From positions 92,964,900-93,028,899 of the forward strand of contig OX328132.1 in NCBI GenBank assembly GCA_946811695.1: a DNA stretch of 64,000 nt, written 5' to 3'. Position numbers and translations under genes: made by a program. Source of the stretch: Gonocerus acuteangulatus. Taxonomy: Eukaryota > Arthropoda > Insecta > Hemiptera > Coreidae. The notes under the pieces are model-generated. The model was not told where the DNA came from, did no database searches, and was given only the letters and a program-made list of their open reading frames with translations. Of the stretch, positions 22,710-32,690 are shown in pieces (position 1 is the first letter of the stretch; the number at the start of each line of letters is the position of its first letter).

Positions 22710-23510
22710 TTTAGGTACCGTCATCTGGGGTGAGTTTTTTTCCGGGGTTTTCTCGTAATAACAAAAGACAGAATTGTTATACAAATCTGGAATAATTAAT
22801 GTAAAAAACCCTTAATCTTCCTCTATCGAATAGTGTATTTTGTTTTTTGAATATCTCAAAAATTTTCATTTTTTTTTTACTGTTAAAATGTCTCCGAGCT
22901 CACCCCTACGTGTGGGGTGAGTTCGGACAGCCTTTAATTTCTGTAAAAATCTGAACTTAAAACTATAGTTGAAATAGGTTCGGTAATAATTGAGGATATT
23001 CTCAAGAGGAATATTTTCTATAATATTTTTTAGATTAACAAAATATTCTCTAACTTTTTCCTTATCAACTTCTGCTCTACACCATTTGATGCTTTGTGTA
23101 AGGCATTCCATTAATGGCTGATTCCTTTTCATAGAGCCGTAAAACCATTCCAGTCCGGGCTTGTTGTCTTTAAATCCTGCGATTTTTTCCCCGCCCTATC
23201 CAGATAAGTTTTTACGATTTGTCGAATATCTTAATCGAGTTAATGGAATGTCCCATTCAGCTGCAGTTAAACTTCCATTTGCTATTTATGTTTTCTTCTT
23301 GACTTAATTTTATTTGTCCACCACTTTTTGTAGTGTGCTATCCTCTAAGTTTATAATTTAAAGTCGATTTAGGTATTTTGTTGTACCAAACAAAAAACCT
23401 AATTCGACCCGCTGCCTCTCTGAGAGTCTTCTTCTTGGTTTTGACATCGTCAATCACATTTTTCAAAGTATATTTGGAATCAATACTGTTTTCCTTTAAG
23501 CCAAGAGGAC
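22710..23510 (-). pseudogene. Decayed pogo-like (HTH-CENPB/DDE_1) transposase
   Basis: Reading the minus strand from about 23490 gives VKTKKKTLREAAGRIRFFV, then after many stops FKDNKPGLEWFYGSMKRNQP, followed by VREYFVNLKNIIENIPLENI and LNYYRTYFN. The order N-K-P-G-x-E-W-F, then Y-F-x-N-L, then P-x-E-N-I-x-N-Y-(D-E-T) is that of pogo-superfamily transposases, where DET carries the first catalytic aspartate (here it reads YRT, so it is lost). The flanking ggggtgagttcgga at 22915 and tcatctggggtgag at 22720 may be remains of element ends. The copy lies inside the proposed PDZ-gene intron. Confidence 0.65.
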
Positions 23511-23948
23511 GCGGCCGTAATTAATGCATGTCCGAAGTTACTCCAAAGTATGCAACTAAAACGAGAGAAAAAAGTTTGTGAAGAAAAAAAAATTATGTAT
23601 CATTGGACAACTTACAAAACCTACTATACAATATGAAAAAATAGGGTTGAATTACTTACACAGCCTCTACACAAGCGTTTGTTTCTAGGATTTCGAAAAT
23701 CATGAAAATTATAACTCACATTAAAATATTCGTTACTCATTTCAAAGTGCTTCCCAAGGCGATTTCGGCTTAACTGTATGGGAATAATATGCAATATCGA
23801 CCCTATTTGTCTATCCAATTATGTCCCCAATGAAAAACGACGCCAAAACCATTTTTAATAATAAGTACACAACATGAGATCTAAAAACTATCAATATTCA
23901 GAATAGTTTCTCGATTAATAAAGAAATAAGTATAGATGAAGTACTTAC

Positions 23949-25054
23949 GGGAGGAGCGGGCTGGGGACGAGAACGTCTGTTCTATCCTTGGGCACGAAGT
24001 CAATGAGGCGTGGGAGGTGCCTGGTCTCAGAATGGCCACGAGGTGGTGGTGGTGGAGGCGGTGGTCGTCGCCGTTCTTGTCTAGGTGCGGGTTTAGGTGC
24101 TTCCTCAAGAAGGTTTGTCGCTTCTGCTAGCTTGTGGTATATATTGTTCTCTTTCATACCTGCCGAGGAGAACTCTCTTTCCAAATGCAAAAATGGTTCT
24201 AACACCTTGTCAAGGTCGTAGGCAGAAGGCTTGCCTGGCTGAGGAGAGGGGAAATCGGAGGAATTGATGGATCGTGCGTCGGAGAAGCTCGAATTGCAGG
24301 TGGTGGGAGTGGAGGAGATCCTGCTGACGACAGTAGAAATGCTGCTTCCTGTGTCGTCTGACTCGGATTCGTTGGGTACGGCGATATCCTGGGAAAGCAG
24401 ATCGGTGTATATTTCTGCTTGTGGAGCCTGCCGTCCCCTGGGTAGCACTGGCGGATTCTGCTTCTGCTCTTCAGTTGGAGGCGCAGGAGGCTCAGCTAGC
24501 AATTCCTTTTTTCTTGGGAACTTGCGTGGTGGAATGGGAGGCGCTTCCTTCTCCTCCTTGCCCATACCACCACCTTGCCTCACACGTAGTTTGATTACTA
24601 CATTAGACTCTTTCAATGCCCTCACACAGTCCATTCTAGTCATTTCTGAAACTGGAACTGAGTCAATAACAAGTATTTCGTCACCCGGCGAAAGAGGGCC
24701 CCAGGAAGCTCGGGTTCTCGATGCAGGGCTGTCCTCGGCACAGGACTGAATCAGGAGTTTTTTAACCTTCTCTGCACTCTTTACGCCTCCATCAAACTTC
24801 AATCCGAAGCCCAGCCTTTCACCAGGAAGTCTATAAACTAGCACTTCTTCAGAGTCTGGTGGAGAGCTATCAACTGAAAGAACAGTCACGAACGGTTTTT
24901 CGTCGACTGCAACAACGGTAACAAAATCGGCATTCTTCGGCTGTTGGCCTGGCGAAGAAGCATATGTTTCTTCTAGCGTCCAGTCTTGATAAGTCCCAGA
25001 ATCATGACTTTGCTCTCGTTTGTGCTGTATTTCTAGTATCGAATCTCTGCTCAT
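23949..25054 (-). CDS. PDZ-domain scaffold protein, first coding exon
   Basis: The exon starts at ATG 25054 (context taaaATGa) and stops at a GTAAGTAC donor (GT at 23948-23947), leaving 368 codons plus two bases. Residues about 70-160 form one PDZ domain: the carboxylate-binding loop is RLGFGLKF, the conserved LSPGDEILVIDSVPV follows, and then the helix MTRMDCVRALKES. PDZ domains bind C-terminal peptides of membrane or junction proteins, so a cytoplasmic scaffold role is likely (inference). Downstream come an SH3-ligand-like APPIPPRKFPRK (171-182), a serine-rich acidic linker (228-268), and eight prolines at 331-338. There is no signal peptide or transmembrane segment. GC content is clearly higher than in the surroundings. 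Frames on the opposite strand are shadows. I cannot assign an ortholog. Confidence 0.93.
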
Positions 25055-25193
25055 TTTAGGTTTATTTTAAATACTTCCATTCACGAAGTGTGCATTTTAT
25101 TTGTGTCAATGCTTATTCTCATTTGTTAGGCTGTGAGCTACATCACCCTTCAGATAGAAAAAGAGGCGCCGATTGATGTTGTCCAGGGAAGAT
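25055..25193 (-). other. 5' untranslated part of the PDZ exon, with splice acceptor
   Basis: On the minus strand, ttttatttttCAG ends at 25194 and the exon opens with ATCTTCCCTGG at 25193. About 139 nt of leader precede the ATG. This means at least one more 5' exon lies at higher coordinates. In-frame stops upstream of the ATG were not exhaustively checked. Confidence 0.65.
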
Positions 25194-25567
25194 CTGAAAA
25201 ATAAAATACAATATCAGTTTAGTGCTTAAAAATTGTTTTCAAAAAATATTAAAAATATTTATTTGAAGAATACATATTATACCTTTCTATGACATATTAC
25301 ACGGTTATTTTAATGGGTCAATATTTTTTTATCTCGAATACTGGTTCGCCGAATAAAATTAATTGAGACACATAAATAGCCCAACTTTTTTAATATAAAA
25401 AAATTAATCGTAGGGTATTGTGATTTATTACATAGCGTTGATTGTCATTATTAAAAATATTTATTTCTAGAAATTATTAAAAAAGTACATACTTCCATAA
25501 TTAATAATCATAAGTGCACCATTTTTTGTTCGTATTTAAGATGTGAAGAATTACTCCATGAGGCATA
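25194..25567. other. Probable intron sequence, no feature
   Basis: AT-rich. Nothing recognised between the PDZ exon acceptor and the Tc1-like element. Confidence 0.5.
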
Positions 25568-26869
25568 CAGTGGCTCACAGTTAAAATGATGCAAGATATT
25601 TGATTTTAAAAAATATATATTTAATACCAACTCACAATTATTCAGAAAAATCTTTGTTTACAAAAATACAGCAGGATCATTAGGCTAGAACATACAATAG
25701 TTAAACATTTATTTGAGATTAAATCATAAGACTAAACAAAAACTTTATAAATTAATATACATTTCTAAGGTCACAATGAAAATGATACAAAATGGAAAAC
25801 GTCCAAAAATTCAAAAATATTTTAAATTTTAGTACTTTTTATGTAATCCTTTATTATTATTTATCATATTCAAACAATTGGGCATGAATTGGACAAGCTT
25901 TTCTGTGCAAGATAGACATATCTTCTCCCATTCTTCTTGACGCGGCTTTATGAGATATTGTTGGTTGGATATTTTATGTTTCCTCACTTCTGTTTCTAAT
26001 TAACTTCATAAATTCTCTATGACGTGTAGGTCTAGTGATTGGAGGGGTGATTTTATAGTTTTGGAGATATTATGAGAAGTCCATCTCTTCTTTAAATAAT
26101 TCTTGGGTGAAATAATTTGCATCTTTTTATATTTTTCGTTGATGTAAGAATTTTGCCTTGCAACTCTACCATTGTATTGTCTTTATTTTTTAAGATTCTT
26201 TGAATGGTTTCAGCACACACCGTTTTATTTAAACGTTTTTTAACTAATGTAGCCTACTTTGCAGCACTTAATTTTGAATTATTTTTTATTTGGCACATAA
26301 TCCAACGTTTGTCATTGCCTGTAAAACGTTTCTTTTGCAATGAATCTAGATTATTCTGTTTTATTTTTTAAAACGTTCAATAATATGTTGAATGGTCGCA
26401 TAAATCCTATTGATAATAGAGGCGATTTCATGTTGTTTTGCCCATTTTAAATTTGTTAATCACTATTTCTTGTTCAGGAATAGTTGTATACCTACCAAAT
26501 TTAAGCAAATGCTCGAACAACACTGGTTACTTGTATTCGTATTGTTTATTTTCGGTTTTATTAAAAGAATGAAAAGTAAATAAAATATTAGTAAACTAAT
26601 GTCCCCAAAAATTGATGAATATTTATTTTCTAAGCGGAACTGAACTTTGCATCTTTTTCACTGTGACCTTCAATTCCTATGAGTTTTAATGACGATTTTT
26701 TTTTCTATTTGTACAAATGTTGTAGAGTTGATTTGATTACCTAAATTTAGTGTATGACAATGAATCATTATGCCCTAATGTGCATTGGCATTTAAATTGT
26801 AACAAATTGAGAACAACTAGCAATAGAAATAGAAATCTTAGTTTGCATCATTTTGACTGTGAGCCACTG
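25568..26869 (-). mobile_element. Tc1-like transposon with intact TIRs, 1302 bp
   Basis: The left end is CAGTGGCTCACAGTTAAAAT at 25568. The right end, read inverted, is CAGTGGCTCACAGTCAAAAT ending at 26869. Both are flanked by TA (25566-25567 and 26870-26871), and the TIRs match for about 27 bp with one difference. The length is short for a full Tc1 element. The interior carries a decayed transposase on the minus strand. It probably lies in an upstream intron of the PDZ gene. Confidence 0.85.
25800..26400 (-). pseudogene. Tc1-type transposase remains
   Basis: Minus-strand frames give KRFTGNDKRWIMCQIKNNSK, then LVKKRLNKTVCAETIQRIL (Tc1-type second helix-turn-helix), then much later SLDLHVIENL followed by a stop in place of Trp. 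The last block is the P-D-L-N-P-I-E-N-L-W motif that carries the catalytic glutamate of DD34E enzymes. Stops and frameshifts are many, and the region between (with the first catalytic aspartates) is mostly gone. Confidence 0.7.
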
Positions 26870-26871
26870 TA

Positions 26872-27255
26872 TATAGCAAACCAATTCGTTCTTGGAACGT
26901 GAATATTTCTAGCCGGCACTTCCAGATGACGGAGGGAAGTAGAAAACACGCTAAAGGAAAGGCAACTCATTTCTCATATTTTATGCCATGTTTCATGTTT
27001 ATACTTGGCTCATTCTCTTGAATCCCACGGGTGACATAGAACTGAACATCGTACTCAGTTCGTCGTCACAAACGTCAACTACCCTCAGGTCTTTTCCTCA
27101 TCCTTCATTTTCCTCTGATGTGGAGTCCTAGTCTCCCATCGGGCTCGGGGGGGGGGGGTGTAGAGGAACGCTCACCAGATATGGTGGATACCAGGGAATA
27201 GGAACAATCAGGTCAAACCAAAATCACTAAGACTGGAAGGTGTATGTATGTATAT

Positions 27256-27287
<32 letters not shown>

Positions 27288-27799
27288 GGTGATGGGCAGC
27301 AGCAACCACCGTAGCAAGCATGAGGCCGAAGAGAGGAGCCGGCTGGACTCGAATATCACCTACCAGTTCTGAAGCACAGTTTTCTGACAGACATATCACT
27401 GTTCACAGTTGTTTTCATTTGAAGCCTATGTGTTCTAGGATACTTAGATATCCTAACAAATTGCAAACAGTGGCCTGGGAATGATTTAGTAGATTTAATG
27501 TTTTGGAACGGAACAATATCATGAAACAGACAAAATCATAATATTGTTTATATAGATTATAAACACAGGATTAATGGAACGCATCTCACACTTTTTACAA
27601 GTGGATAAATGTCATATGTACGTCATAGCGGCTATGAAACTTCTTTGGTTCGAAATCTAACTTTGGCGACATCGAACTTTACGTAATATTGTATATATGT
27701 ATTTTCAATTGTTTTCCTTAAGTAAGAAAATGTTTTGCGAAGTTTAGGGACACCTGAAGACACTGTTAACAGTTTTCGGGAATTAAGACCAGTATAACT
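26872..27799. other. No assignable gene; short CA/TA microsatellite
   Basis: A tgtatgtatgtatatacaca repeat passes into CA and TA runs at about 27240-27289. Frames here have no recognisable content. Confidence 0.45.
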
Positions 27800-28280
27800 T
27801 ACAAGTACTCGTTTGAAACGTCTGTTCTCCAGTCCTGCCTGCACTGGGAAATTCGCCATGATCAAGAAGGGATTGACACCGTCCTCTCTATGTCAACGCC
27901 GCTTTAAAGGGCCATCAAACACCCGTCCTCGCCCCGAGGGCGTTAGTCAGGAAATCCTGAAAATCTGCCGTATTCTCTTAGCTACCACTCGAGACAGCAC
28001 ACTACATAGTGCGACTCCACTCTTCCATCTCCTGCTCAAGAATCTTCGAGGCTCTCAGCAGCACGGAGTTACCAAGTTATCGGCAACGCCGGAGGAACGG
28101 CGCGTTAACAAAGTATCATGCAGGATTTCTATCTAGCGCATTAGCTCCAAATGCGGACTTCATGGTCACCATGAGAAACAGAGACAACTCTGTGGGGCCA
28201 CTTACGTGCTGCGGGCATTCTCTGCGGAATGTGTTTCGTGATAAATTGAGCTGACGTGCCATCAAAACAGTAGCTCGCTA
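27800..28280. promoter_or_regulatory. GC-richer island, possible upstream exon or promoter area
   Basis: About 480 bp stand out as GC- and CpG-richer than the flanks (for example ccgtcctcgccccgagggcg). Overlapping frames exist on the plus strand (27813-28136 and 28009-28254) but no family is seen. On the minus strand gcccgcagcac is followed by GTAAGTGG (about 28207-28200), a good donor in the orientation needed for a 5' exon of the PDZ gene. Regulatory role is inference only; it could equally be an old duplicated gene piece. Confidence 0.3.
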
Positions 28281-28950
28281 CCAGTCCTTTGAGCAATCTG
28301 TAAAAGAGCACGCCAAAGATTACTTAGAATATTTGGCTTTCAAATTGTTCGCTAAAAACCTAAATTAATAGTAATTTTAAAATTGAACATATATCTTGAA
28401 CACTTTCCGCTAGTGAGCTCCGGTGCAATTTAAAGCTTGTCTTCAAACTTTTAGTAGATTAAGTACCTTTTGAAAGGACAAGTCACATTAACAAGAAGTC
28501 ATACTGAAATGTCCCTAATACGATGAAAAGCCAATGTTTGGGCAAGAAAATAACACACTCCCTCTGTTATGTATCCTCTTCCTTCGCTACTAAACCAACG
28601 GGTTACCAAAACGCAAATCTCTCATTTTTCAATGTTAATTTTTTTTAAACACATATTTCATTGCTAAAAGCGCATAAACAAAAACAACGGCAAAATATAT
28701 TAAAACGATTAATGGAATAAAATCAGCACGTTTGAAAATTTTCTTCCACTTCGTTTGATCAACAATTGCATGCTCCTTTTTCTTTTTCTTTTTAGTTTTT
28801 CAAATGACATTAGGGATAGGAACAGGAACGCGCTAATATGACTTGCTCTTAATGCTTCTTCTCCTCCATAAGTAGCCAAAATATTAATATTATGTAAAAA
28901 CTTTAAATACCTAATCTCATGAAATCTACAAGATGAGAGATTTAGGCGCC
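28281..28950. other. AT-rich DNA with a short reversed HINE-1 end
   Basis: 28800-28850 (gacattagggataggaacag gaacgcgctaatatgac) matches the 5' terminal segment of HINE-1 on the minus strand. Otherwise nothing is recognised. Confidence 0.45.
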
Positions 28951-28959
28951 ATTATGTAC

Positions 28960-29152
28960 AGAAAAGCGAAGTAAACAGAGGAAAGAAAAACGTTTAAAGG
29001 AACAAAACTAACACTTTCGAAGTTTTAAGCACTTACTTTTCTGATTTACATCCACCATTAGAAAACGTCTTGGAACATTTTTTGAAGAAAAAGTTTTCAG
29101 ATATTTAAGAAAATATAAGAAGATCCAAAAACTTTTCACGTCTGTTAATAAA
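28960..29152 (+). mobile_element. HINE-1 fragment next to the large inverted repeat
   Basis: gttttaagcacttacttttc, then aaaatataagaagatcca and cttttcacgtctgttaataa follow the HINE-1 order (compare 34640-34840). It stops where the inverted repeat begins at 29153. Confidence 0.6.
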
Positions 29153-29891
29153 ATCCCCCAAAAAACATAAATGTGAAATAGAGGCCAAGTTCCTCCCCCC
29201 ACAAAGAAACACTCCCTTCCTCAAAAATATCCCCTCCTAAAACCCCCCAAAAACGCCTTACCATTCTACACTCCAAAAAAGTAGTATGAGTTGGTGTATT
29301 AATTCAACCAAAAATATTTGCCAATACAAGAGATGATACAAGAAAGAAATGTCCAAGTTCATTACTTGGAAGACCACATAGTTACTTACTAAGAACAGTA
29401 AAGACACTTCAACTGACCTTTAAAAACAACAATAAAAATACTTATATCCAGTTACTAAAATATCACTTTCCTCAACCAGGTATATTCTTAAACTTGGCAA
29501 TGTTTAGTTTTTCTCTAAAGATAATTTCGGCACAAAAAAAGAATTGCCAAGTTTAAGAATATATCTGGTTGAGGAAAGTGATATTTTAGTAACTGGATAT
29601 AAGTATTTTTATTGTTGTTTTTAAAGGTCAGTTGAAGTGTCTTTACTGTTCTTAGTAAGTAACTATGAGGTCTTCCAAGTAATGAACTTGGACATTTCTT
29701 TCTTGTATCATCTCTTGTATTGGCAAATATTTTTGGTTCAATTAATACACCAACTCATACTACTTTTTTGGAGTGTAGAATGGTAAGGCGTTTATGGGGG
29801 TTTTAGTAGGGGATATTTTTGAGGAAGGGAGTGTTTCATTGTGGGGGGAGGAACTTGGCCTCTATTTCACATTTATGTTTTTTTGGGGATC
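29153..29891. repeat. Large inverted repeat, arms about 348 bp, loop 43 nt
   Basis: The left arm 29153-29500 and the right arm 29544-29891 are inverted copies with only a few differences (for example gaccacatag against gaggtcttcc in inverse). The loop is tgtttagtttttctctaaag and on. There is no TIR-like terminal motif, no TSD was found, and there is no protein. A transcript crossing it would fold into a dsRNA of more than 300 bp. Confidence 0.93.
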
Positions 29892-30023
29892 TCATTACTT
29901 TTTTCTAAGTATTAAATAGAATTTAGTTGCCGCATACCTACTGGCTTTTGTACTTCATATAAAACCAGGGTCTTTGGAATCTGCATAAGGTTCTCCTTAC
30001 TGCTTGATATTTGATACCAATAA
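29892..30023. other. No feature
   Basis: Short spacer between the inverted repeat and the open frame. Confidence 0.5.
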
Positions 30024-30308
30024 TCAACCTACATACATCTAATCACTAGACTAGAAAAGTTAGAAGCTCTTCCAGATGACATTACTCTAGAGGACAAATT
30101 GATTGCTCTCTTAACTAAACTATTACACTGTAAAACACAGGAACCTTATCCCGAGGATAAAGATCACAATAGGGAAAGTGCAGAAGGCCTTCAAGAAAAA
30201 TATAAGAACAAAGACGATACACTCTGGGTTTGTGATCCTAAACTTTGTAATTTAGATAGCTCGACTTTGAAAAACTTAGTATCTGCTTTGAAGGATATTA
30301 TGCAGTGA
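30024..30308 (+). CDS. Unassigned open frame, about 94 codons, no ATG start
   Basis: The frame is open from 30024 to the TGA at 30306. It reads in part RLEKLEALPDDITLEDKLIA and LDSSTLKNLVSALKDIM. It is acidic and looks helical, and its codon choice looks less random than in neighbouring frames. There is no ATG near its start. A possible acceptor (cactag) lies at 30044-30049. It could be an exon, a pseudogene or part of an unrecognised mobile element. No domain was recognised. Confidence 0.3.
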   Translation, partial: STYIHLITRLEKLEALPDDITLEDKLIALLTKLLHCKTQEPYPEDKDHNRESAEGLQEKYKNKDDTLWVCDPKLCNLDSSTLKNLVSALKDIMQ

Positions 30309-30384
30309 ACGCCTACGACTTTATTTACTACATTTAAGAAAGAAGTCACAACTGTTTTTGTTAAGATGCGTCGAAATGTTTTTT

Positions 30385-30990
30385 AAAACATCAAATATAG
30401 GGTCTCCTTACCAAGACGATTCATTTGATACCCCACATGATGGGTTTCTGAAGGAATGATGGCATTTCGATGGAGCAAAATGTAGAAAACGTCATAGGTA
30501 ATATGACACTCCCGTATCAAGACCTACTTGCGTGCCAAGTTTAGTCAAAATAGGCCAAACGGTGTGAATTTGTATAAGGAACAAACATACAGACAGACAG
30601 CTGAAAGACCTTTTTTACCTAGCCTAGTGCATTCCCCGGACCAAGGCCTACATGTGTGCCAAGTTTGGTCAAAATAGGTCAAATGGTGTGAATTTGTGTA
30701 AGGTACAAACATGCAGACAGACAGCTGATAGACGATTTTGACTAGCCTATGACACTACGCGGATAAAGACCGACATGTGTGTCAAATTTTGTCAAAATCG
30801 GTCAAACGGTACGGATGTGTAAGAGAAACAAACATACAGACTGACAGCTGGTATAAAATTTTTACCGAGCCTATATGCGTCTAATTGTTTCTTAAAACAT
30901 CAATTAATGGTTCTTCATACCGAGACAATTCATTTGATACCCCACATCATGGGTTTCGGACGGAATGATGGGTTTCCGAAGGAAGTACAA
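30385..30990. repeat. 124-bp minisatellite flanked by direct repeats
   Basis: Units at about 30480-30605, 30606-30730 and 30731-30850 carry the ccaagtttggtcaaaatagg, aaacggtgtg, gtataaggaacaaacatac, AGACAGACAGCTG pattern of the array at 3200-3995. Both flanks hold gatttcatttgatacccc-like sequence: cattcatttgataccccaca at about 30420 and at about 30928, so the array sits between direct copies of its flank. The unit shows no coding potential. Confidence 0.8.
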
Positions 30991-31369
30991 AACTGGCACG
31001 CCCCCGCCCCGGAAGCGGAGTCAAACACAACTTTTCGCGATTTTTCGATTGTTTCCTTTAATAACGTCTTCATATCTATCTTCATGCAAAATTGCAAGTC
31101 TCTAGCATCATGGGAAGTGCCTAATAATTTTGATGAGTGAGTGAGTCCTATAAATCCCGATTTTCGATCGCTTATATCTCATCAACTATTCGATATAGAA
31201 TTATGAAAATTTCCAGTTTTACTCGCATCTAGTAGTATAATACCTGTCTAAAATTTCAAAACTATATCTTTACCTGGTTGAAAGTTATGAGAGAGTAAAA
31301 ATCGGCTCTAAGACCGCCTGTAATATGCACACAGTATGCTTAGGCCGGAACTTGGCCTGGCGCACTACC
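30991..31369. other. No assignable gene
   Basis: The frame at 30907-31140 has no recognisable domain. Nothing else was seen. Confidence 0.45.
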
Positions 31370-31498
31370 GTGCGCCTAGATACTTTTTGTGGAATACATC
31401 CTTAACTTCAAACGTAGCCAAAATTTATAGATCTTATTGGTTTGTCCGGAAAATGATGCAGAAATTTTGGTATTAAAATAAAAAGAATAATAAAAGTA

Positions 31499-32107
31499 AT
31501 CAAAATAGTCTCCCATTCTCTTAATACAATTCTCCCAATGTGTTAGTCTCTTTTTAATACCGTCTGAATAGAATTCAGTATTCTTAGAATTTATGAAGTC
31601 AATAAAGGCATTCTCTAATTCCGTTCGATCCATAAATATTTTGTTTTGTAAGTAGTGGTTCAGGCTTCTAAAAAAATGGTAGTTAGTGGGAGAGAGGTCC
31701 AGAGAGTAGGGCGGATTTGGCTAGAAAAGGGTAATTTTTGTTTCGTCATTGAAGTGCAGCACAAACCTCATAGCGCTGATTTTTTGGCGGTCGTTTAATG
31801 CCGAATTATGTCGAACCCAACTTTCGAGCTTTTCCACTTTTCCAATCGCCTTGAGGTGGTCTTGGAGGTCGATTTGCTAACTTTAAGTTCACTGAACATC
31901 GTCATCAACAGAGGAAGGCCTTCCGCTATCTTCTTTATATTCAAGGCTGAAGTCTCCAACCCGAAATTTTTTAAACCACCTTTGAACAGTGCACTTATTA
32001 ACACTACTCCCGCCCCAGACTTGGTTGATGTTTCTAGGCGTCTGGGCTCCGCTTCGGTCGAGTTTAAACTTGTAAAAGAAAATCGTACGAAAATCATGAT
32101 ATGACAT
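31499..32107 (-). pseudogene. Mariner transposase, deleted and frameshifted
   Basis: MSYHDFRTIFFYKFKLDRSG at 32107 opens the mariner N-terminal helix-turn-helix domain, with TVQRWFKKFRVGDFSLE and SGRPSS as hallmarks. After a frame change come KVSKSTSKTTSRRLE and RQKISAMRFVLHFND. The frame then jumps to PPYSLDLSPTNYHFFRSLN, the block with the third catalytic aspartate of DD34D enzymes, and ENCIKRMGDYFD at the C-terminus. The segment with the first two catalytic aspartates is deleted. Not active. Confidence 0.88.
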
Positions 32108-32271
32108 CGTAGGAAAGACTAAATTATTTCTAAGTAGCAAAATGCTACAGGAATAAACAAACATTATCATTTAGAAGAGGATTAGTAAGTGTTGACAGTC
32201 ATACAAATGAATAATCCAGTAAACGTAAACAGATGATTATAAAGAGGTTTTTTCTTAAAAAAGAAAACGTA

Positions 32272-32468
32272 TTTTTTTACCTTTTTTTTTGAACGGCGCA
32301 TCAACTATTTATTTGGCTATTAGCGCCGGGCTATCTACAGGTTGCCACCCTTTTATAATGCCAATAGCACGTGGTCGGTCACCCATTCAAGTACTGACCC
32401 CGCCCGACGTTGCTTAACTTCGGTGATCTACGGGAACCGGTGCATTCAACGTGGCTATGGCCGTTGGC
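32272..32468 (-). mobile_element. Full-length 5S-rRNA-derived SINE with 10-bp TSD
   Basis: Read on the minus strand from 32468 the first 100 nt follow 5S rRNA from its first base: GCCAACGGCCATAGCCACGT, then GATCACCGAAGTTAAGCAAC and GTCAGTACTTGAATGGGTGA. This includes the internal A-box and C-box pol III promoter parts. A unique section follows. The 3' tail has the hairpin CGGCGC ... GCGCCG seen in the tRNA-Glu-like SINE, then an A-rich end. The flanking duplication is AGAAAACGTA (32262-32271 and 32469-32478). It is inserted just inside the right TIR of the mariner. Confidence 0.92.
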
Positions 32469-32690
32469 AGAAAACGTAATTATTTTCCGGACAACCCAAT
32501 AGGTTGGATGAATTTCCTGACCCAATGATTTATAATACCCAAACCGAAAATTAGTGAAAAAAAAAAGAAGTTTTATCCAATTTTTCTCGACAAAAGTTAA
32601 AGATGTCGCCGTTTCATTCGTGTTTCTACGGTACAGAGCCTATAAAAAGTGTACCTGGAAGGCTACAAATAAAAATACATAAGTAGACTA

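Larger units (their letters stand above)
31437..32499 (-). mobile_element. Mariner element, internally deleted, carrying a SINE
   Basis: Left TIR TTGGTTTGTCCGGAAAATGA at 31437. The right TIR, read inverted, is TTGGGTTGTCCGGAAAATAA ending at 32499. Both are flanked by TA (31435-31436, 32500-32501). The length is 1063 bp, but about 856 bp without the SINE and its duplicated 10 bp, against about 1.3 kb for complete mariners. Confidence 0.88.
31370..32690 (+). mobile_element. HINE-1 fragment that received a mariner
   Basis: Left of the mariner is catccttaacttcaaacgta gccaaaatttatag. Right of it (32500 on) is tgaatttcctgacccaatga, then tacccaaaccgaaaattagt, and gtttcattcgtgtttct. Joined across the mariner these follow the order in the HINE-1 copies at 40770-41000. 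HINE-1 is therefore the older host. Confidence 0.65.

Noticed and set aside
23936..24749. Plus-strand frames across the PDZ exon (64, 77 and 161 codons)
   Set aside because: Shadows on the antisense strand of a well-supported coding exon.
32369..32468. A genuine 5S rRNA gene
   Set aside because: Lacks the complete 5S 3' end, has a SINE tail with poly-A and is flanked by a TSD inside a mariner.
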